Origin: Calliphora vicina
Lineage: Eukaryota; Arthropoda; Insecta; Diptera; Calliphoridae
Reading direction: 5' to 3'
Assembly (NCBI RefSeq): GCF_958450345.1
Contig: NC_088781.1
Location: forward strand, 57,800,315-57,864,314
DNA: 64,000 nucleotides
Under the pieces are notes generated by a model. The model was not told the origin of the DNA. It saw nothing but the letters and a program-made list of their open reading frames with translations, and ran no database searches. Positions 11,376-23,520 of this stretch are shown here, piece by piece. The translations under genes were made by a program, and so were the position numbers. Numbering within the stretch: the first letter of the stretch is position 1; the number at the start of each line of letters is the position of its first letter.

Positions 11376-11924
11376 ACTCGTAAAATATAAGAATAACTTG
11401 CACTATATGTAAATTCACCCATTTTTGTGCCCAAAACTATAAGGAATCACTGAACAAGGATGAAAATCAGTATACGGGGGTATTCAGGGTTGCTGATTTC
11501 AAATCGTAAATTTTAAAATGTCTTCTGATTTACATGAAAATTGGTTGCTGATTTCAAATCTGAGGTAAACTTTTTCAAATTCAAAATAGCGGATCTAATA
11601 TTGCGGGAACTCTTCCATCTAACTGAGATATTCTTACAAAATTTCGCTGAATTCAACTTTAGCAACAACAAAATTGTAAACTGCAGCATTCTTCTCCTCT
11701 TTCATTTGTTCATCCAACCAAACTTCCTCAAGTTCGCTATTTTGGAAGCGGAGGCTGTCTACGAAAAATGATTTTTCTCAAAAAAGCGCAACATGAAATT
11801 GACAAATTAAACTCAAAATTCTTCATTTCTTCAAATTGGGCCAACTTTTTAAAAGCTTATCCAAAATTAATTTTATAGAAAAAATTATAAAATTTAAGTT
11901 TATGTCAGAAGTATGAGTTTTTTC
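11376..11924. other. Unassigned stretch with a local duplication
   Basis: GGTTGCTGATTTCAAATC occurs twice about 65 bp apart (near 11488 and 11542). No gene recognised. Confidence 0.35.
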
Positions 11925-12114
11925 CATAGAGAACATAGAGCGGAAACTCGAAAAAACTAAAACAAAAAAATTACTCAGAAAAGTTACACATACGAGTGAT
12001 GTTTTTGTTTTCACATAGTTTTTTTTTACTAATACATTCTCACCACTTAAGTTTTTGACAACTGAGTTAGGTCTTTGACAGGAGAGTTTCCGCTCTATGT
12101 GTTTTCTCTATGGT
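11925..12114. mobile_element. Family L short TIR element, copy 1
   Basis: CATAGAGAACATAGAGCGGA at the left is inverted at the right in TCCGCTCTATGTGTTTTCTC plus TATGG, giving TIRs of about 26 bp. TTGACAACTGAGTTAGGTCT in the interior is echoed in the copies near 45.9 and 55.0 kb. Non-coding. Confidence 0.65.
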
Positions 12115-13256
12115 TTTTTCGCCAAAAACTGTTTTTTTACAAAATATTTTTCTTAAACTATTAAACACTTACTATCACTCTTGTTTTCCATATTTAATTT
12201 AAATTTATTTTTATATTTTAACTATTTAAATAAACTTAAAAATTCGACCAAATTACACTGTATATATATGTAGCTTTCAACACTTTTCTCACAAACAATG
12301 ATTTTGACCACTTGCTGAGCGGTCGCCGTTAATTTCTTACAAAAACAAAACATGCCGTTATTTGCTTTAATATATTCTTTATCAAATACCAACAACAAAA
12401 AAGGCATTCCTGAAAGTGCAAAACATAACTTTTTGCCTCACTTAAATACTGAAATTTCTAACTATGTTCTAAAAATTTAGTTTTTTCATTCAAACATTTC
12501 ATTTTTTTATAAGAGCTTGGAATTTTTAGAAATTTTTGTATAAATCTGAAATTTTTCTTCCAAATTTAGCAATTTTGGAAAGCGCTGAAAGCGGACAAAG
12601 TAATTAAATGAGCTAATCTTTAATTTAGTCCGAAAAAATGTTTTTCTATAAGATAATTGGGAAGAAACTTAAAAATATGCCCTATTTTAGATGAAACTGT
12701 TCTCTATTTTATTTGAAATATTATCACAAATATAACTAATATTTTTCCAAAAAATTTTCCCACCCTATACAGATTCGTATAAGCGTCGAAAAAGCGTCGG
12801 TAAAAATGAAAAAATAAAATGTGTCAACAACTAAAAGAGATAACTCACATCTATAACATAATATATATTTGTCAGTACTATCTAATATACAGTTTCTTGA
12901 TGTTATGAAAAGTAAAAATGTTTGTGATTTTTTTTAAATTTTACAGTCCCGAAGTGAGCAAGTTTGAGGGGCCGCCCAATAGCTCTTATGCCAACTACGA
13001 ACCCATATATTGTGTGTATGAGTTAAAAATCCGGGATTTTTTTTTTTGATTAATTTTTCATCGCAAGTAATGATTCGGTGCAAAAATTATTCTCTTTATA
13101 TCGTTCAAGATTCATTTTCGACATGCAAAATTGTCTTTCAAGGTCTGTCAAGCTCCTGTTGAGTTTTACAACAATTTTCATGGTGTGCTTCAACCGCACT
13201 TATTTTAAAATAAAAGAGGTAACATTTTCGAAGCAGAAAAATCTTTGTTGTTTACT
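12115..13256. other. Unassigned AT-rich stretch
   Basis: No complete element boundary found. The part next to 13256 probably contains decayed 3' sequence of the adjacent hAT transposase on the minus strand. Confidence 0.35.
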
Positions 13257-13620
13257 TTATAGCAGAGACCAAAAATAACTGTTATTAAATTTTTTCAATG
13301 AAACCTGTACAGCCGGCACTGCATGGACAATATGAACCATTTTACGTAAAAATGGAAAAGTATACTTTTTCTCTTCCCAATATTGCAACAAATCGGCTTC
13401 TACGTCCAGTTTAAAGCTCTCTATTTCAGCTATAGCAGCTAATAACTCTTTCGATGTATTGTCTTCGTCATCTTCTGAAGATGAATCCACTTCTAGTTCT
13501 CTAATTGATGTTCTGAGCAACGATGACGTACTTTGATTCGTCGATTCGTCAATCAGAAAATCGGATATTGGCTGAAGTGGAGATACTTTAGGAGAAGTTA
13601 CCGAAATATTTTTCTCCTGA
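13257..13620 (-). pseudogene. hAT transposase C-terminal exon fragment
   Basis: The minus-strand frame contains LLAAIAEIESF, an acidic run and then LLQYWEEKKYTFPF and HAVPAVQVS. This is the layout just before and into the hAT C-terminal dimerisation domain (YW..k...fP.L then iP.t.vs.ER.FS). The expected SERxFS core is lost (SLKKF), and frame and homology decay below 13257. On the minus strand the frame is preceded at 13620 by TTTATTTTTCAG|GAG, a canonical pyrimidine-rich splice acceptor, suggesting the source gene had an intron. The family assignment is fairly sure; activity is not expected. Confidence 0.7.
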
Positions 13621-13834
13621 AAAATAAATTTGAAGATTGTTTAAATATACATACTTACATATGAACATATATTATTAATTTTAAATTGTGTATTGTCAAC
13701 CACTTATAGCAGAATCATTTTCTCAGCGAGCTCTTTTAGATGTTGCTTAGCCTTATGTTTTTGTGCGCAAGTGAGCATGCGACGGAAGCAAGGATCAATT
13801 TTTTTACATATTTCTTATAACAGTTATGTCTCTG
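13621..13834. other. Possible transposase intron or flank
   Basis: If the splice acceptor at 13620 is genuine, this is intron sequence on the minus strand. No upstream exon was found. Confidence 0.3.
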
Positions 13835-13975
13835 CTTTATAGTGTTCAATAACTAAGTGAGAATAAAAAACAGATATGTACCCTTTAAAATGGCATATAG
13901 CTTATTATAAACAAAAATCGCGTTCAAAAGATACGCCATCTATTATAAATCCCAAGTCAAACACCAATAAATTTT
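13835..13975. repeat. Dispersed repeat Q, copy 1
   Basis: TGTTCAATAACTAAGTG and ACAGATATGTACCCTTTAAA recur in order at 54580-54700. Identity is high over about 60 bp and then decays. The family is unknown. Confidence 0.6.
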
Positions 13976-15750
13976 TTTTAATTTTTATGGATTTATGGCA
14001 TTATTTTTCTTCAAACTGTTTTACTTTGTATCAACTAACTATTTAGAATTACATACATCAGAAAATATATTTATTGCAATATGTAATTTATCAAATAAAC
14101 ACATTATAAAACACATTTTTATTTGTTTTTTTTTTCAATTTTACTTTCTGATATTATTGAGTTTTTTCCTTCTCCTGTAAAGTAACTAAAAGTTGAGATA
14201 CGACCTTTCTATATTAAGCCATCGATATAAGAATAAAGAAAATAATTTGGTCTTTATGTTCCATTCAGAGGGTACTATATTTTAAAATAATAAAAAGTTC
14301 TTTCGAATCACTGTTGTCCAAATTAACAAGCGAAATAAGGGTATATCGTACGAGACATAAAAAGGAAGTCATTTTGAAGTACATGCAAAATGATATTGCA
14401 AAAATTTTCGAATTGTGAGAGGCGTTGTTTTTTTTTTTAATTTCTTGCACTAAACCAAATATTTTTCTTTTACAATCCGTCATATTTAAATAAAAACAAT
14501 CTTTGGATGATTTTATAATAAATATAATTTAATATCGTACGTGACATACCGTACATGACAGATTTTTCTCTTATACTAAAACAATATATATTCTGTAAAT
14601 TCAAAACCTAAAAAAAATAAATAGAAAATATATATACGGTTTCAATAAAGAATTTGAGAATTGCAAAAAAAAAAATTTCATATTACATGCTAATTGGGAG
14701 CTTAAAACATACCAATTAAATTCTTATTTCTGCCTTTAAATGTTGTAATAAGCTCTAAAAACTTTCATATAGTAAAATTTTAGTGTTTTCTCCTATTCAT
14801 ATCATCTTGAAAAAAAGTCATTCTCGTGGAATTGCCCATATGTAATACATATTTAAAATTTCTCTAGTATTTAATGAGTATTAAGTATTAAATTTCTTTT
14901 ATTGTGAAGCATAGTAATTTTGTAAATATACATGATGGGAATAATATTTATTGAACTAATTTAATTTTCTCAGTTTCTTTAATAATTACAATTGTTTGTA
15001 TCACTTGATACGTGTCACCCATACCAAGTATTTGTTACAACTTTTAGAAAATTAACATTTCATACAAAATTTTGCTTACATTTTAATTCCAAAAATATAC
15101 ATATACTTATACATACACAAAGAAATTCACAACTCAAGCAAAAATAATAAAAGGTTGAGGTGTTTAAACAGACAGTTGCAAATAAAAGCAGAAAGCTTGC
15201 AAAAATAAAATAAAACAAAACAACCACAACATCAAACAAAAGTAGGCCATTTTAATTGTACTCATCCTCAGTCGTAATACTACGTGGACCTATTATGAGA
15301 ATTATACAAATACACACACTCCCAGACATAAATAAAATATACATACATACAATGAATATACCCCTAAATGTACGAGTAATAAAAATAATCATAATCATAA
15401 TAATTATAATAATATTTCAACTATAAGCATAATTTAGTTATGAACAAAAAACATTTTAATTGCATTTAATTGTGATGGACTTTTGGGGCCGGGCCGCAGC
15501 TGCCGACAGACAGAAACAAAAAAAATGATTTCACAAAAAACTTGTGATTCTCTGTTTGTGTACGAGAGATATAAAGAGGACAAGACTAGATTTATAAATT
15601 AAAATTATACATTTAGCACTGTGAGTGTTGTGAAGAGGACACAATAGAATAATTGAAAAATTTAGAAATAAAACTGAATTGTATTTGAGGTAAACAAAAG
15701 TTAAGCAATTATATGGGAACGATAAACAGATGTAAATAAATTATTTAAAA
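13976..15750. other. AT-rich stretch with one dispersed repeat
   Basis: TTTTTCCTTCTCCTGTAAAG followed by ATATTAAGCCATCGATAT (about 14162-14230) recurs at about 37063-37130. The word TATCGTACGWGACAT occurs near 14343 and 14535. 15380-15420 is rich in AATCATAAT words. No gene seen. Confidence 0.35.
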
Positions 15751-16580
15751 GTAAGGCATACTTTTAGGGTTTAATGTTTGAGATAAAAAGTTTTTAATGG
15801 ATGTTGTACAATTTCTATATTATTTGTTAAATTGACTGCATTAGTACTGATATAATAGTATTGATTAAAAATATATATTGTTTGCCAATTTCAGGGAATA
15901 TCTGTGTTAGCATTAAAATACACACTATTTTTGACATTTTCGTACAATATATATGGCCAAAAAAACACTTCTCTTTTAAAATCCATGAAAGCGACATTTA
16001 AGTGAGCATATCCAAGGAGCTTAAGTTATTAAAATGGGCAATAGAAATGCTCCAGGGGCAATATTTTTGAAGAACGTAGCTTTAAAGTGGCATATTTTTA
16101 AATCTAACTGAGATATTGCAATTTTTGTTTGTAAAACCAAAAATTTACTTATCTAAACAAAAAAAAAATAGTTCGAAATAAATTTGCATGTAACTGTTCC
16201 TAATATTTGCAATCCTAATAAAATTTTGATACACATTTTAGTATTAAAAATTGTTGCGAAAATCCCAAAATGGTATTTTTTACAATTTTGTCTATAGGGT
16301 CCTTCGGTGCTTGGAAAATACTTTGGGGATAAATAGGGAACACATCAAGGTTTCCAAGGCTTCATTTCCTTTTCTGATCCCATCTTTTTGATTTTAAAAC
16401 AAAAGAGCTAAGTCACCTTTTCGCAAAAAAAAAACAGGAAAAACCTTTTTTCTAATTTTTTAATTGATAATCTTTTGTTTTTTGAATCCATAATTGATAT
16501 TGCTCTGAAATCATTTGTCTAATTAACAAAAAAAACTAAGAAAAATATTCAAGTTCATGCGGTCTAAAAGTATGCCTTAC
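15751..16580. mobile_element. TIR element with GTAAGGCATACTTTTAG ends
   Basis: GTAAGGCATACTTTTAG at the left is exactly inverted at the right (CTAAAAGTATGCCTTAC), 830 bp apart. The flanking octamers ATTTAAAA and ATTTTAAA are nearly the same, which would fit a diverged 8-bp TSD. CTAAAAGTATGC words near 19431 and 47474 may be remnants of the same terminus. The interior holds the G repeat. Confidence 0.65.
16066..16190 (+). repeat. Dispersed repeat G, copy 1
   Basis: GGCATATTTTTAAATCTAAC, GAGATATTG and AATAGTTCGAAATAAAT appear in the same order at 31745-31860. There they follow a Tc3-like transposase relic, so G may be the 3' untranslated part of that element. Confidence 0.55.
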
Positions 16581-18020
16581 ATTTTAAAAAAGTAAACCAA
16601 GTTATGGCCAACATTTTAAATTTCAATTTTGAAATGCCTATAGCTCGGAAATTATAAGAGATAAATAGCAAACACAACCATAAAATGATCAAAAAAATGG
16701 GACGTGTTTAAAAATTTTACTTGTCGAAAAGCCCCCCGTAGCGCCACCCTTGCAGCATTTGTAGGGCCCATTTTAATAATTTAAACTTCAATGCTTCTTG
16801 GATTCGCTCACGTCAAACCTTATCCCATTCGGACCAGCCGTTTGGGATAAAATTTTATATAAAACAAAAACAAATTTTTGAAATGTTTCAAATTTTGTTT
16901 TTGCTATCCACATACATACATATCACTTTGTCGACGTGATTTACAAAATTAGGGCCTAAATAAATTTACTCAATTTTAAACCAAATTGTGTATTTGCCCA
17001 TATATATGGATATATAAAACTCTTTTCAATAAATTAAACTGATTGATTGAAATTTTAATCTAAAACAATTCTTCGATCTCTTAGCATTTAAACTTATCAT
17101 ATATGAAACTACATATATATCAATTGCCTGCACAAACGTCACCATACATTGACAGACTTTGTACACCACTCACCACCAATCACACAATTTCATCTATGTG
17201 AGTTCACTATCTTTTGTTTCACAAAATTCCCCGCCTCTTCGAGTAAATTCAAGTGTGAAATTAACTTTCCGCGGGCGTTGTTTAACCCAAACCACAAATG
17301 AAAATTGACATAAGTATAGTACTGTGTCTTTGCAACAATATAAAACTAAATTTATATCAGAAATTTGTAGCATTAAATTTCTTAAGACAATTTCCGTTCT
17401 TATTTGACTTTGTCATTGTATCATCCTTAAAGAATAATTTCTTTTACGATTTCTTTTTTGTTTTATAATGTTATTCGATATTCAAACATATTTTGGTTTA
17501 TTTTTTATTTTTTTTTTGTTTAATACATATATCCTCAATATGTGGATGACAATTTCCGCAAAATAAGAAAACTTTAACGAAAATGGGCGAAAATAAGTTT
17601 TTGTGGAAAGTTGTAAAAGTTTTTAATGAAAGAAAAATTTGAAGTGGGTGTTCAAATATATAGCAATGATTGGATGTTGCATCAACAAATACCTATTTAT
17701 TTCTTGACTGTCTTGTTATTCTGTAATAATGAAAACATATCAAGTCTTCCAAAAAAATTGCATGTTTTATTCTTGAACCTTTGCAAACTACACAGTAAGG
17801 TCAACTGAATCGTTTTTATTAGAAATATATTTTTCCCTCTTTGGGTGATTGCTTCCTGATATCCTTTCTAAATATTTAGCGAGACTTTTAACAATTCAAT
17901 CATATCCACAGTAATTTATTCCATCAGGTTGTTTACTAATTACAAATTAACAAAGCCGAAAACAATATTTCTTCGTTATCGTGAAGAGTTGGATAAAATC
18001 GAGTTTCTTTCAATAAAAAA
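16581..18020. other. Unassigned stretch
   Basis: Includes a somewhat GC-richer part (16730-16870). Small frames such as 17626-17808 are not convincing. No gene or element boundary identified. Confidence 0.35.
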
Positions 18021-19031
18021 AATTACGTATTAAAGTTCATTAAAAAATATAAATAAATGTAACGACTGAATGCAACATTCAACATGTTTATAACGAAACT
18101 TCTACTTATCAATAATGTTGATAACATTGTTTACAAGTATAACAACATTAACTGTTAAAGCTGCTAACATTAACACAGCTGCTAAAAGCTCTAGAAATAG
18201 AACATTCTCGTATTGTCTGTTAAATAGATATTTCATGAAACTATTAGAAGATGGCACTGTATAATCAAATACTAACACAGAATTGCAGTCAGTCAGTATA
18301 TTTTAGGCAGAGTACGGAAATAAACAAATCGAAACGTTTGCTATCGTTTTGTTTTGTTCTTTTCAGTGAGTAAAACAAAAACCAAACACATATAATGAGA
18401 ATGATTGTCCCATTATGTTTTGTATTGTTTTTGCTCATGAGCGCAAACTGTACATTAATATAAACGTACGCAGCTGCGCGCAGCTAGAAAAGAAACGAGT
18501 AAGAACAATATTGAAACATTATGATAAAAAACGTTTAACAAACGTTTGGTAATTGATTTACTCATTATAATAGAGAACACAGTACAAAAAAAACAAAACG
18601 AATAAAAAATACGTTTCTCTATCTGTTTTGTACTCAAATGTACGAATGTAACGGTAAATTAAATAATGAAGATGAGTGAAAAGCTAATCGTTTCGTTTTC
18701 TCTCTTTGTCACTTGAAAAGTTTTTGTTTTGTTTTTGCTCATGTACAATACAATATAAAAATTTTGATTTGTTTTGTACATTTTGCAAATGTTTGCGAAA
18801 TGTTTTGTTTGTTTTCATACTCTGATTTTAGGCGCTGTTAGACTGAACATCAACTGTATTACCATTGTATTCTTGTACATTATAAAGTGACTATTGAAAT
18901 TGTTGTGTAAATTTGAATAAATAAAGAGTTGTTACAAGTTTTAAACTACTGATCGCTTTAATTTGCAATTAAAGGAATACTGTTTATTTAAAGGAAATAA
19001 ACCATTGTTTTTAAAAGGTAAAATCGTAACA
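18021..19031 (+). mobile_element. Solo LTR copy 1, diverged, with hAT MITE insertion
   Basis: Shares with the solo LTRs at 22575 and 28259 the 3' part AATAAATAAAGAGTTGTTAC, then AAACTACT, TTTGCAATTAAA and GTAACA at the end. It also shares the 5' part AGTATAACAACATTAACTGT with the 22575 copy. The AATAAA box fits a polyadenylation signal in an LTR. The 5' boundary is degraded. No gag/pol is adjacent, so it is a solo LTR. A 517-bp hAT MITE splits it at 18308-18824. Confidence 0.75.
18308..18824. mobile_element. Non-autonomous hAT element
   Basis: TIRs: CAGAGTACGGAAATAAACAA at the left; the complement of the right end is CAGAGTATGAAAACAAACAA. The 8-bp TSD ATTTTAGG is present at 18300-18307 and 18825-18832. 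CAGAG-type ends with an 8-bp TSD are diagnostic of hAT. No transposase is encoded. It is inserted in the solo LTR and is therefore younger. Confidence 0.92.
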
Positions 19032-19843
19032 ATATGTTTGGTATTATAAATTTTGTAATTGAATACGAATTTGAATTTAAGTATCACTGGTGCTGAATTC
19101 AAAGACTTCACCTTAATATTCGCCCAATCAATTCGTGGAAAGCTTAACATAAGTCAGATATACATAATAAAGCTTTCTGGAAAACGACATGGAATATAAC
19201 ATTGTTACAAATGTTAATTCATTTATACGACTAAATCAAAATAAAATCGATTATTCACAATCCATTTTTCATAATTTGTACTCAATCACCATCGTATCTC
19301 GAACATAAGTAAGTATTTTGTAGATGATGGCTGTGTTTGTCATTAATATTTGTTCAATGATTGATTATTCACTAGAAAATAATGTAAACATTAGTAAACT
19401 TCAAATGAAGTCGTGCAAAAAGACTCAATCTAAAAGTATGCTAGACTAAATATCGTAATCTATTTTAAACAGTTTTTTTTTACAGTAAGGAGTACCTTTA
19501 CAGTAAGTTTCCTTTAAAAATTTAATGTTGTGAACAACATTCATAGATATTTGTCTATAAAATGTTGTATTTAAAATCAGCTTTAAGATCGATACAAAAA
19601 ACAAGTTAATTTATTCGTCCTTTTTGTTTTTACTGCTCATTCTTAGAGCGAAACATTTTAATATAAATAAAAATTCCTAGGAACTTTGTTTTCAGTTTTC
19701 GTTGCTGTAGTTATTATTGTTGTTTAACACTAAATACTATTACGAGTATCATTTTCCTTTTCATTCCCGTCATCATCCCGTCAGCGTCATCAAGCTGAAT
19801 TAAAACTTTATACTTTGTTGTTAATGTTGGTAAATAGTTATTT
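19032..19843. other. Unassigned AT-rich stretch
   Basis: No element boundary or gene supported. CTAAAAGTATGC near 19431 resembles the terminus of the 15751-16580 element but stands alone. Confidence 0.35.
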
Positions 19844-20104
19844 ATTATACCCTTCACCATGAGTGCCAAGGTAACACTTATATAGGTTTGTCATTCAGTT
19901 TGTAGTTCCTACATTTTTCTTTTGCGAACCCATAAATTTATGTATATTCTGTATTACTACACTGGTACATATGCCTATAAAAGCACACTACTTTTTTTAA
20001 AAAAAAAATTTAAAAATTAAACAATAACATATTTAGGGGGCTACAAATTTGTTTATTAAATTAGTTAAGACTTCACTTAAAATATTGTTTACAAAAAAAT
20101 AAAG

Positions 20105-20576
20105 TATGAGTCAGGACCATCTAAATTAAATTTTTTTCGTCAGAGAAAATTCCTTTTTTCCACTCATCTGTCCATTTCATATATTTTCTTGCGAATTTTT
20201 AGACGATTTTCTTTATGGTGCTTTTTTAGCATTGGTTTACATTTCGGCTTTTTCCATTTTATGTTTCATCGTTTCGTAAAATGTGTGCAACGTGTTTGGA
20301 AGTCACTGAAAGATTCAATTTATTCTTTATTTGTGTGGAATTCAATTTGTTGCGGGTTGCATCTTGTTTTATTAGATTAAGTTGTCTTCTTGTTAGTTTT
20401 GTATTTCCCTTTGTAGGTTTGCGAACTCCATAATTTTGATCTTTCTTCAAGAAATTTCGCACCACACTTTGCGAACGATCGATTTTACGTCCAATTTCTC
20501 TATTGGAACATCCTTGCTCGTGAAAAAATTTAATTTCAATATTTTCTTGATCGGACAAAAAAGTTCCCTTGGGCAT
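20105..20576 (-). pseudogene. Tc3-like transposase, N-terminal part
   Basis: The open 105-residue frame starts MPKGTFLSDQENIEIKFF and contains two helix-turn-helix units (about residues 8-48 with GCSNREIGRKIDRS, and 62-102 with LTRRQLNLIKQD), the bipartite DNA-binding domain of Tc1/Tc3 transposases. After the stop at 20259, similarity continues with KKPKCKPMLKK, WTDEWKKG, FSDE and, after a frameshift, KKFNLDGPDS, which contains the first DDE aspartate. Everything C-terminal of that is missing, so about 150 of an expected 330-340 residues remain. The start fits the family and lies 3' of the element's right TIR on the coding strand. Confidence 0.85.
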
Positions 20577-20806
20577 CTTTAAAAGTGATGAAATTTATTG
20601 ATTCAAATAGAAAAAGTTGCAGTAAATTGAGATGTTACTATTAGAAACGTACCTTTGGTTGAAAAAAAAACTAAAATTGATAATATTTTATTTTTGGTAA
20701 CTTTTTTAAAAACAAATTTCACGTCTGCGTTTATACGAATCTACCACTTAAAATAGCACCAAGAACATTTGATCGCATAATTAAGGCAAACAACAAGAAT
20801 AAGAAA

Positions 20807-21411
20807 AACAAGTAAGAGTGCTATATTCGGCTGTGCCGAATCTTATATACCCTTCACCAAATTATACTTCAAAACTTTAAATATTTTTAGGTAAACAAAA
20901 TTTAATTTTTTTTCCAGTTGTTTTTTGAATTTTTTGAAAAAAAAATTTTTCGATTGTTATTTTAAATTTAATTATTTTTTTTTTTAAATTTAAAATTTTT
21001 TTTTTTTTAAATTTAAAATTTTTTTTTTTTTTAAATTTTAAAATTTTTTTTTTTGTTTTTTCAATTTTTTTTTAAAAAAAAAAAAATTCGGGTTCAAAAT
21101 TTTTTTTCCCGATTTTGACCCATTGTAGGTCCAACTTACTATATTCTTATATACGTCGTTGCAAATGTCTTTGAAATATCTATCATTAGATATCCATATT
21201 GTCTATATTAATGTCTTAGTAATCCAGATATAGGTAAAAAATAGGTCAAAAATAGAGGTTGTCTTGGTTTTTTCCTCATATCTCAGCCATTTGTGGACCG
21301 ATTTTGCTGATTTTAAATAGCAAAATTCTCGAAAGCATGTCTGACCGAATTATTGAAGATTTGGATCCCGAAGATATCTGGGGTCTTCAGAAAACTGATT
21401 TCAACAGACAG

Positions 21412-21446
<35 letters not shown>

Positions 21447-21583
21447 GACATGGCTTAATCGACTCCGCTATCTATAAGGATCCAGAATATATATACTTTA
21501 TAGGGTCGGAAATGAAAAATGTAGAAATTACAAACGGAATGACAAACTTATATATACCCTTCTCACGAAGCTGAAGGGTATAA
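20807..21583 (+). mobile_element. A-family GTCY element, copy 1
   Basis: Starts AACAAGTAAGAGTGCTATAT with the perfect hairpin ATTCGGC-tgt-GCCGAAT. Next come a T/A homopolymer-rich region (20920-21080) and a short (ACAG)n core with two GGAC units (21409-21449). The end is ACCCTTCTCACGAAGCTGAA plus GGGTATAA, a hairpin of ACCCTTC with GAAGGGT. It is almost the same as the copy at 23854-25842 outside the tetranucleotide core. Small reading frames across the core are repeat artefacts. Confidence 0.85.
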
Positions 21584-21687
21584 AAACTTGTTTACTTTCA
21601 AAAAGTACCGTTAAGTTGTCTTTCATTAAAAAAGTTAAATTTTGCATTTGGATGAGAACAAGAGAGATATAACAAAAATACAGAAAA

Positions 21688-22422
21688 AAACAAGTAAGAA
21701 AGTATGATCGGTCAAGCCCGACCATATAATACCCTACACTAAGTAAAAGAGCAAAAACATTTTTCTTCTAAAATTTCAATAATTTATATTTTTGAGTGAT
21801 TTTCGGAAGTGGGCCTTATATGGGAGCTATGACCAATTATGGACCGATCAACATGAAAGTATGTCATATGATTTATGTCTATATGAATGTTATTTATGTT
21901 GAATTTTGTGTGTATACCAACATTTTTAAGAGACTTATGCAGGTTAAAGTGATTTTCGGAAGCGGGTCTATATGGGAGCTATGACTAATTATGGACCGAT
22001 CGTAACGAAATTTGGTGACATGAATTTTGTATATATAAAACTTATTTGGAGCCCAATTTGTGGAGATACATTTATAAATTAAACATTTATGACCGATAAA
22101 GTCCAATTTCGGAAGGACATTTGTATGGGGGATATGTGAAATAATGGTCCGATTTCAGCCAGCTTCAATAGGCTTGGTCATTGGGCCGAAAAAATAATAT
22201 CACCAAATTTGATTGAAATATCTTCAAAATTCCGACCTGTACTCTGCGCACAAGGTTTACATGGACAGCCAGCCAGCCAGCCAGCCGACCAGACGTTTAA
22301 TCAGAAAGTGATTCTAAGTCGATCGGTATACTTTAAGGTGGGTGTTAGACTAATATTTTTGGGCGTTACAAACATCTGCACAAACGCATAATTCCCTTCC
22401 CACTATGGTGGTGTAGGGTATA
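21688..22422 (+). mobile_element. B-family GTCY element, copy 2
   Basis: The ends AACAAGTAAGAAAGTATGAT plus GGTCAAGCCCGACC, and CCACTATGGTGGTGTAGGGT plus ATAA, match copy 1 in reverse. The core is a short CAGC/CAGA run at 22263-22294. It sits inside the Tc3-like element, about 100 bp from copy A1. Confidence 0.85.
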
Positions 22423-22574
22423 ACTAAGTGCGTTTATAGAAATATGCACCAGTGTATATATAGCGGAGTCGATATAGACATTTCTGTCTGTCGCCAAATA
22501 ACTTAAGATAGGGTTATGCGTGTCAAATTTTTGACGAAAAAGGAGTAAACACTAAATAAATAAATAAAATATAT

Positions 22575-23008
22575 TGTTACGTAGTTGCTTTAACGATTAC
22601 AATTTAACGGTCTGTAACGTCTGCTTGCAACATTCGGCATGTTTATAAACATTTCCAGTGCTCGAAACTTCTACTTATCAACAACTTTTTGTGTAAGTAT
22701 AACAACATTAACTGTTAAAGCTGATAACATTAAGGGATCTGCTAAATGATCTCGAAATAGAACATTCTTGTTTTGTCCGTTAGATAGATAATTCATGAAA
22801 CTACTAGAAAATGGCAATGTGTATATAAATAATAACAGAAAAGTGCTGTCAGTCAGTATATTGTAGATTATTAATGTGTTGTGTATATTTAAATAAATAA
22901 AGAGTTGTTGCAATTTTAAACTACTAAACTGCTTTTATTTGCAATCAAAATAATTTCTGAGTATTTAAGAAAAATAAACCACCGTTTTAAAAAGGTGAAA
23001 ATTTTACA
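22575..23008 (+). mobile_element. Solo LTR copy 2
   Basis: The 434-bp unit begins TGTTACGTAG and ends TTTTACA, bounded by the 4-bp TSD ATAT (22571-22574 and 23009-23012). It contains AATAAATAAAGAGTTGTTGC, a polyadenylation-type box, and the shared motif AACTACTAAACTGCTTTTAT. TG...CA ends, a 4-bp TSD and no internal genes identify a solo LTR, most likely of a Ty3/gypsy-type element. The ATAT target is reported for the 17.6/297 group. Confidence 0.88.
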
Positions 23009-23357
23009 ATATTTGAATTTTTTTATTCATTTTAAAAACTCCTTTTCCTTAGGACAAACGTTTTTTTTTTAAATTTATTTTATCAAAATTTTTTTTTTAA
23101 ATTTATCGTAAAAATACTTTGATAAAGGTTTTATAAGATTCGACAAAACCGAATATAGTGCTCTCACTTGTTTTTGTTATTACTTAGTGTTGATGTTTTT
23201 TTACTCCTTTTTTTGTTTAATCTATATATCGTTTTTACTTATTTCAAGACCGTCGCAACTCAAATTTTTGGATAATTCCATTAAATGCTTTAGGGCTAGC
23301 TAGCAGGACTAAAAAATACCTAGAATAAACTAGGATACTTAGGACTTTAATATAAAT

Positions 23358-23520
23358 CAGGGGCCAAATTACAGCATTCGATATCGAGTAAAATTGATCG
23401 TAATTTTCATATTTGAGATATCGAGCAAGAAATTTAGTACATTTTATCATAATATCGATATCGAAATAATTTTTCGATACGATAGCTCATTCGATGAAGA
23501 ATGCGGTAATTTGGCCCCAG
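23358..23520. mobile_element. Short TIR element with CAGGGGCC ends
   Basis: CAGGGGCCAAATTACAGCAT at the left faces AATGCGGTAATTTGGCCCCA plus G at the right, 163 bp in all. The interior is rich in ATATCGATATCGA. The ends are hAT-like but the flanking octamers do not match clearly. Confidence 0.65.

Larger units (their letters stand above)
19960..22454 (-). mobile_element. Tc3-like transposon, internally deleted, with nested insertions
   Basis: The left TIR (19960-19986) CACTGGTACATATGCCTATA and the right TIR (complement CACTGGTGCATATTTCTATA, ending 22454) match over about 27 bp. Both are flanked by TA, the Tc1/mariner target. A transposase start lies inside on the minus strand, but the segment after the first catalytic Asp is deleted. 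Copies A1 and B2 sit in the 5' part. It interrupts the A3 element exactly at a TA. Confidence 0.9.
19844..23175 (-). mobile_element. A-family element, copy 3, split by two insertions
   Basis: The left end TTATACCCTTCACCATGAGT continues to GTATATTCTG (19950), then resumes after a Tc3-like insertion at TATAGCGGAGTCGATATAGA (22459) with a short CTGTCTGTC core. A solo LTR then interrupts it. The right end TTATAAGATTCGACAAAACC is followed by ACTTGTTTTT at 23175. The order matches the intact relative at 23854-25842. This is the oldest layer of the nest. Its tetranucleotide core stayed short. Confidence 0.8.
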
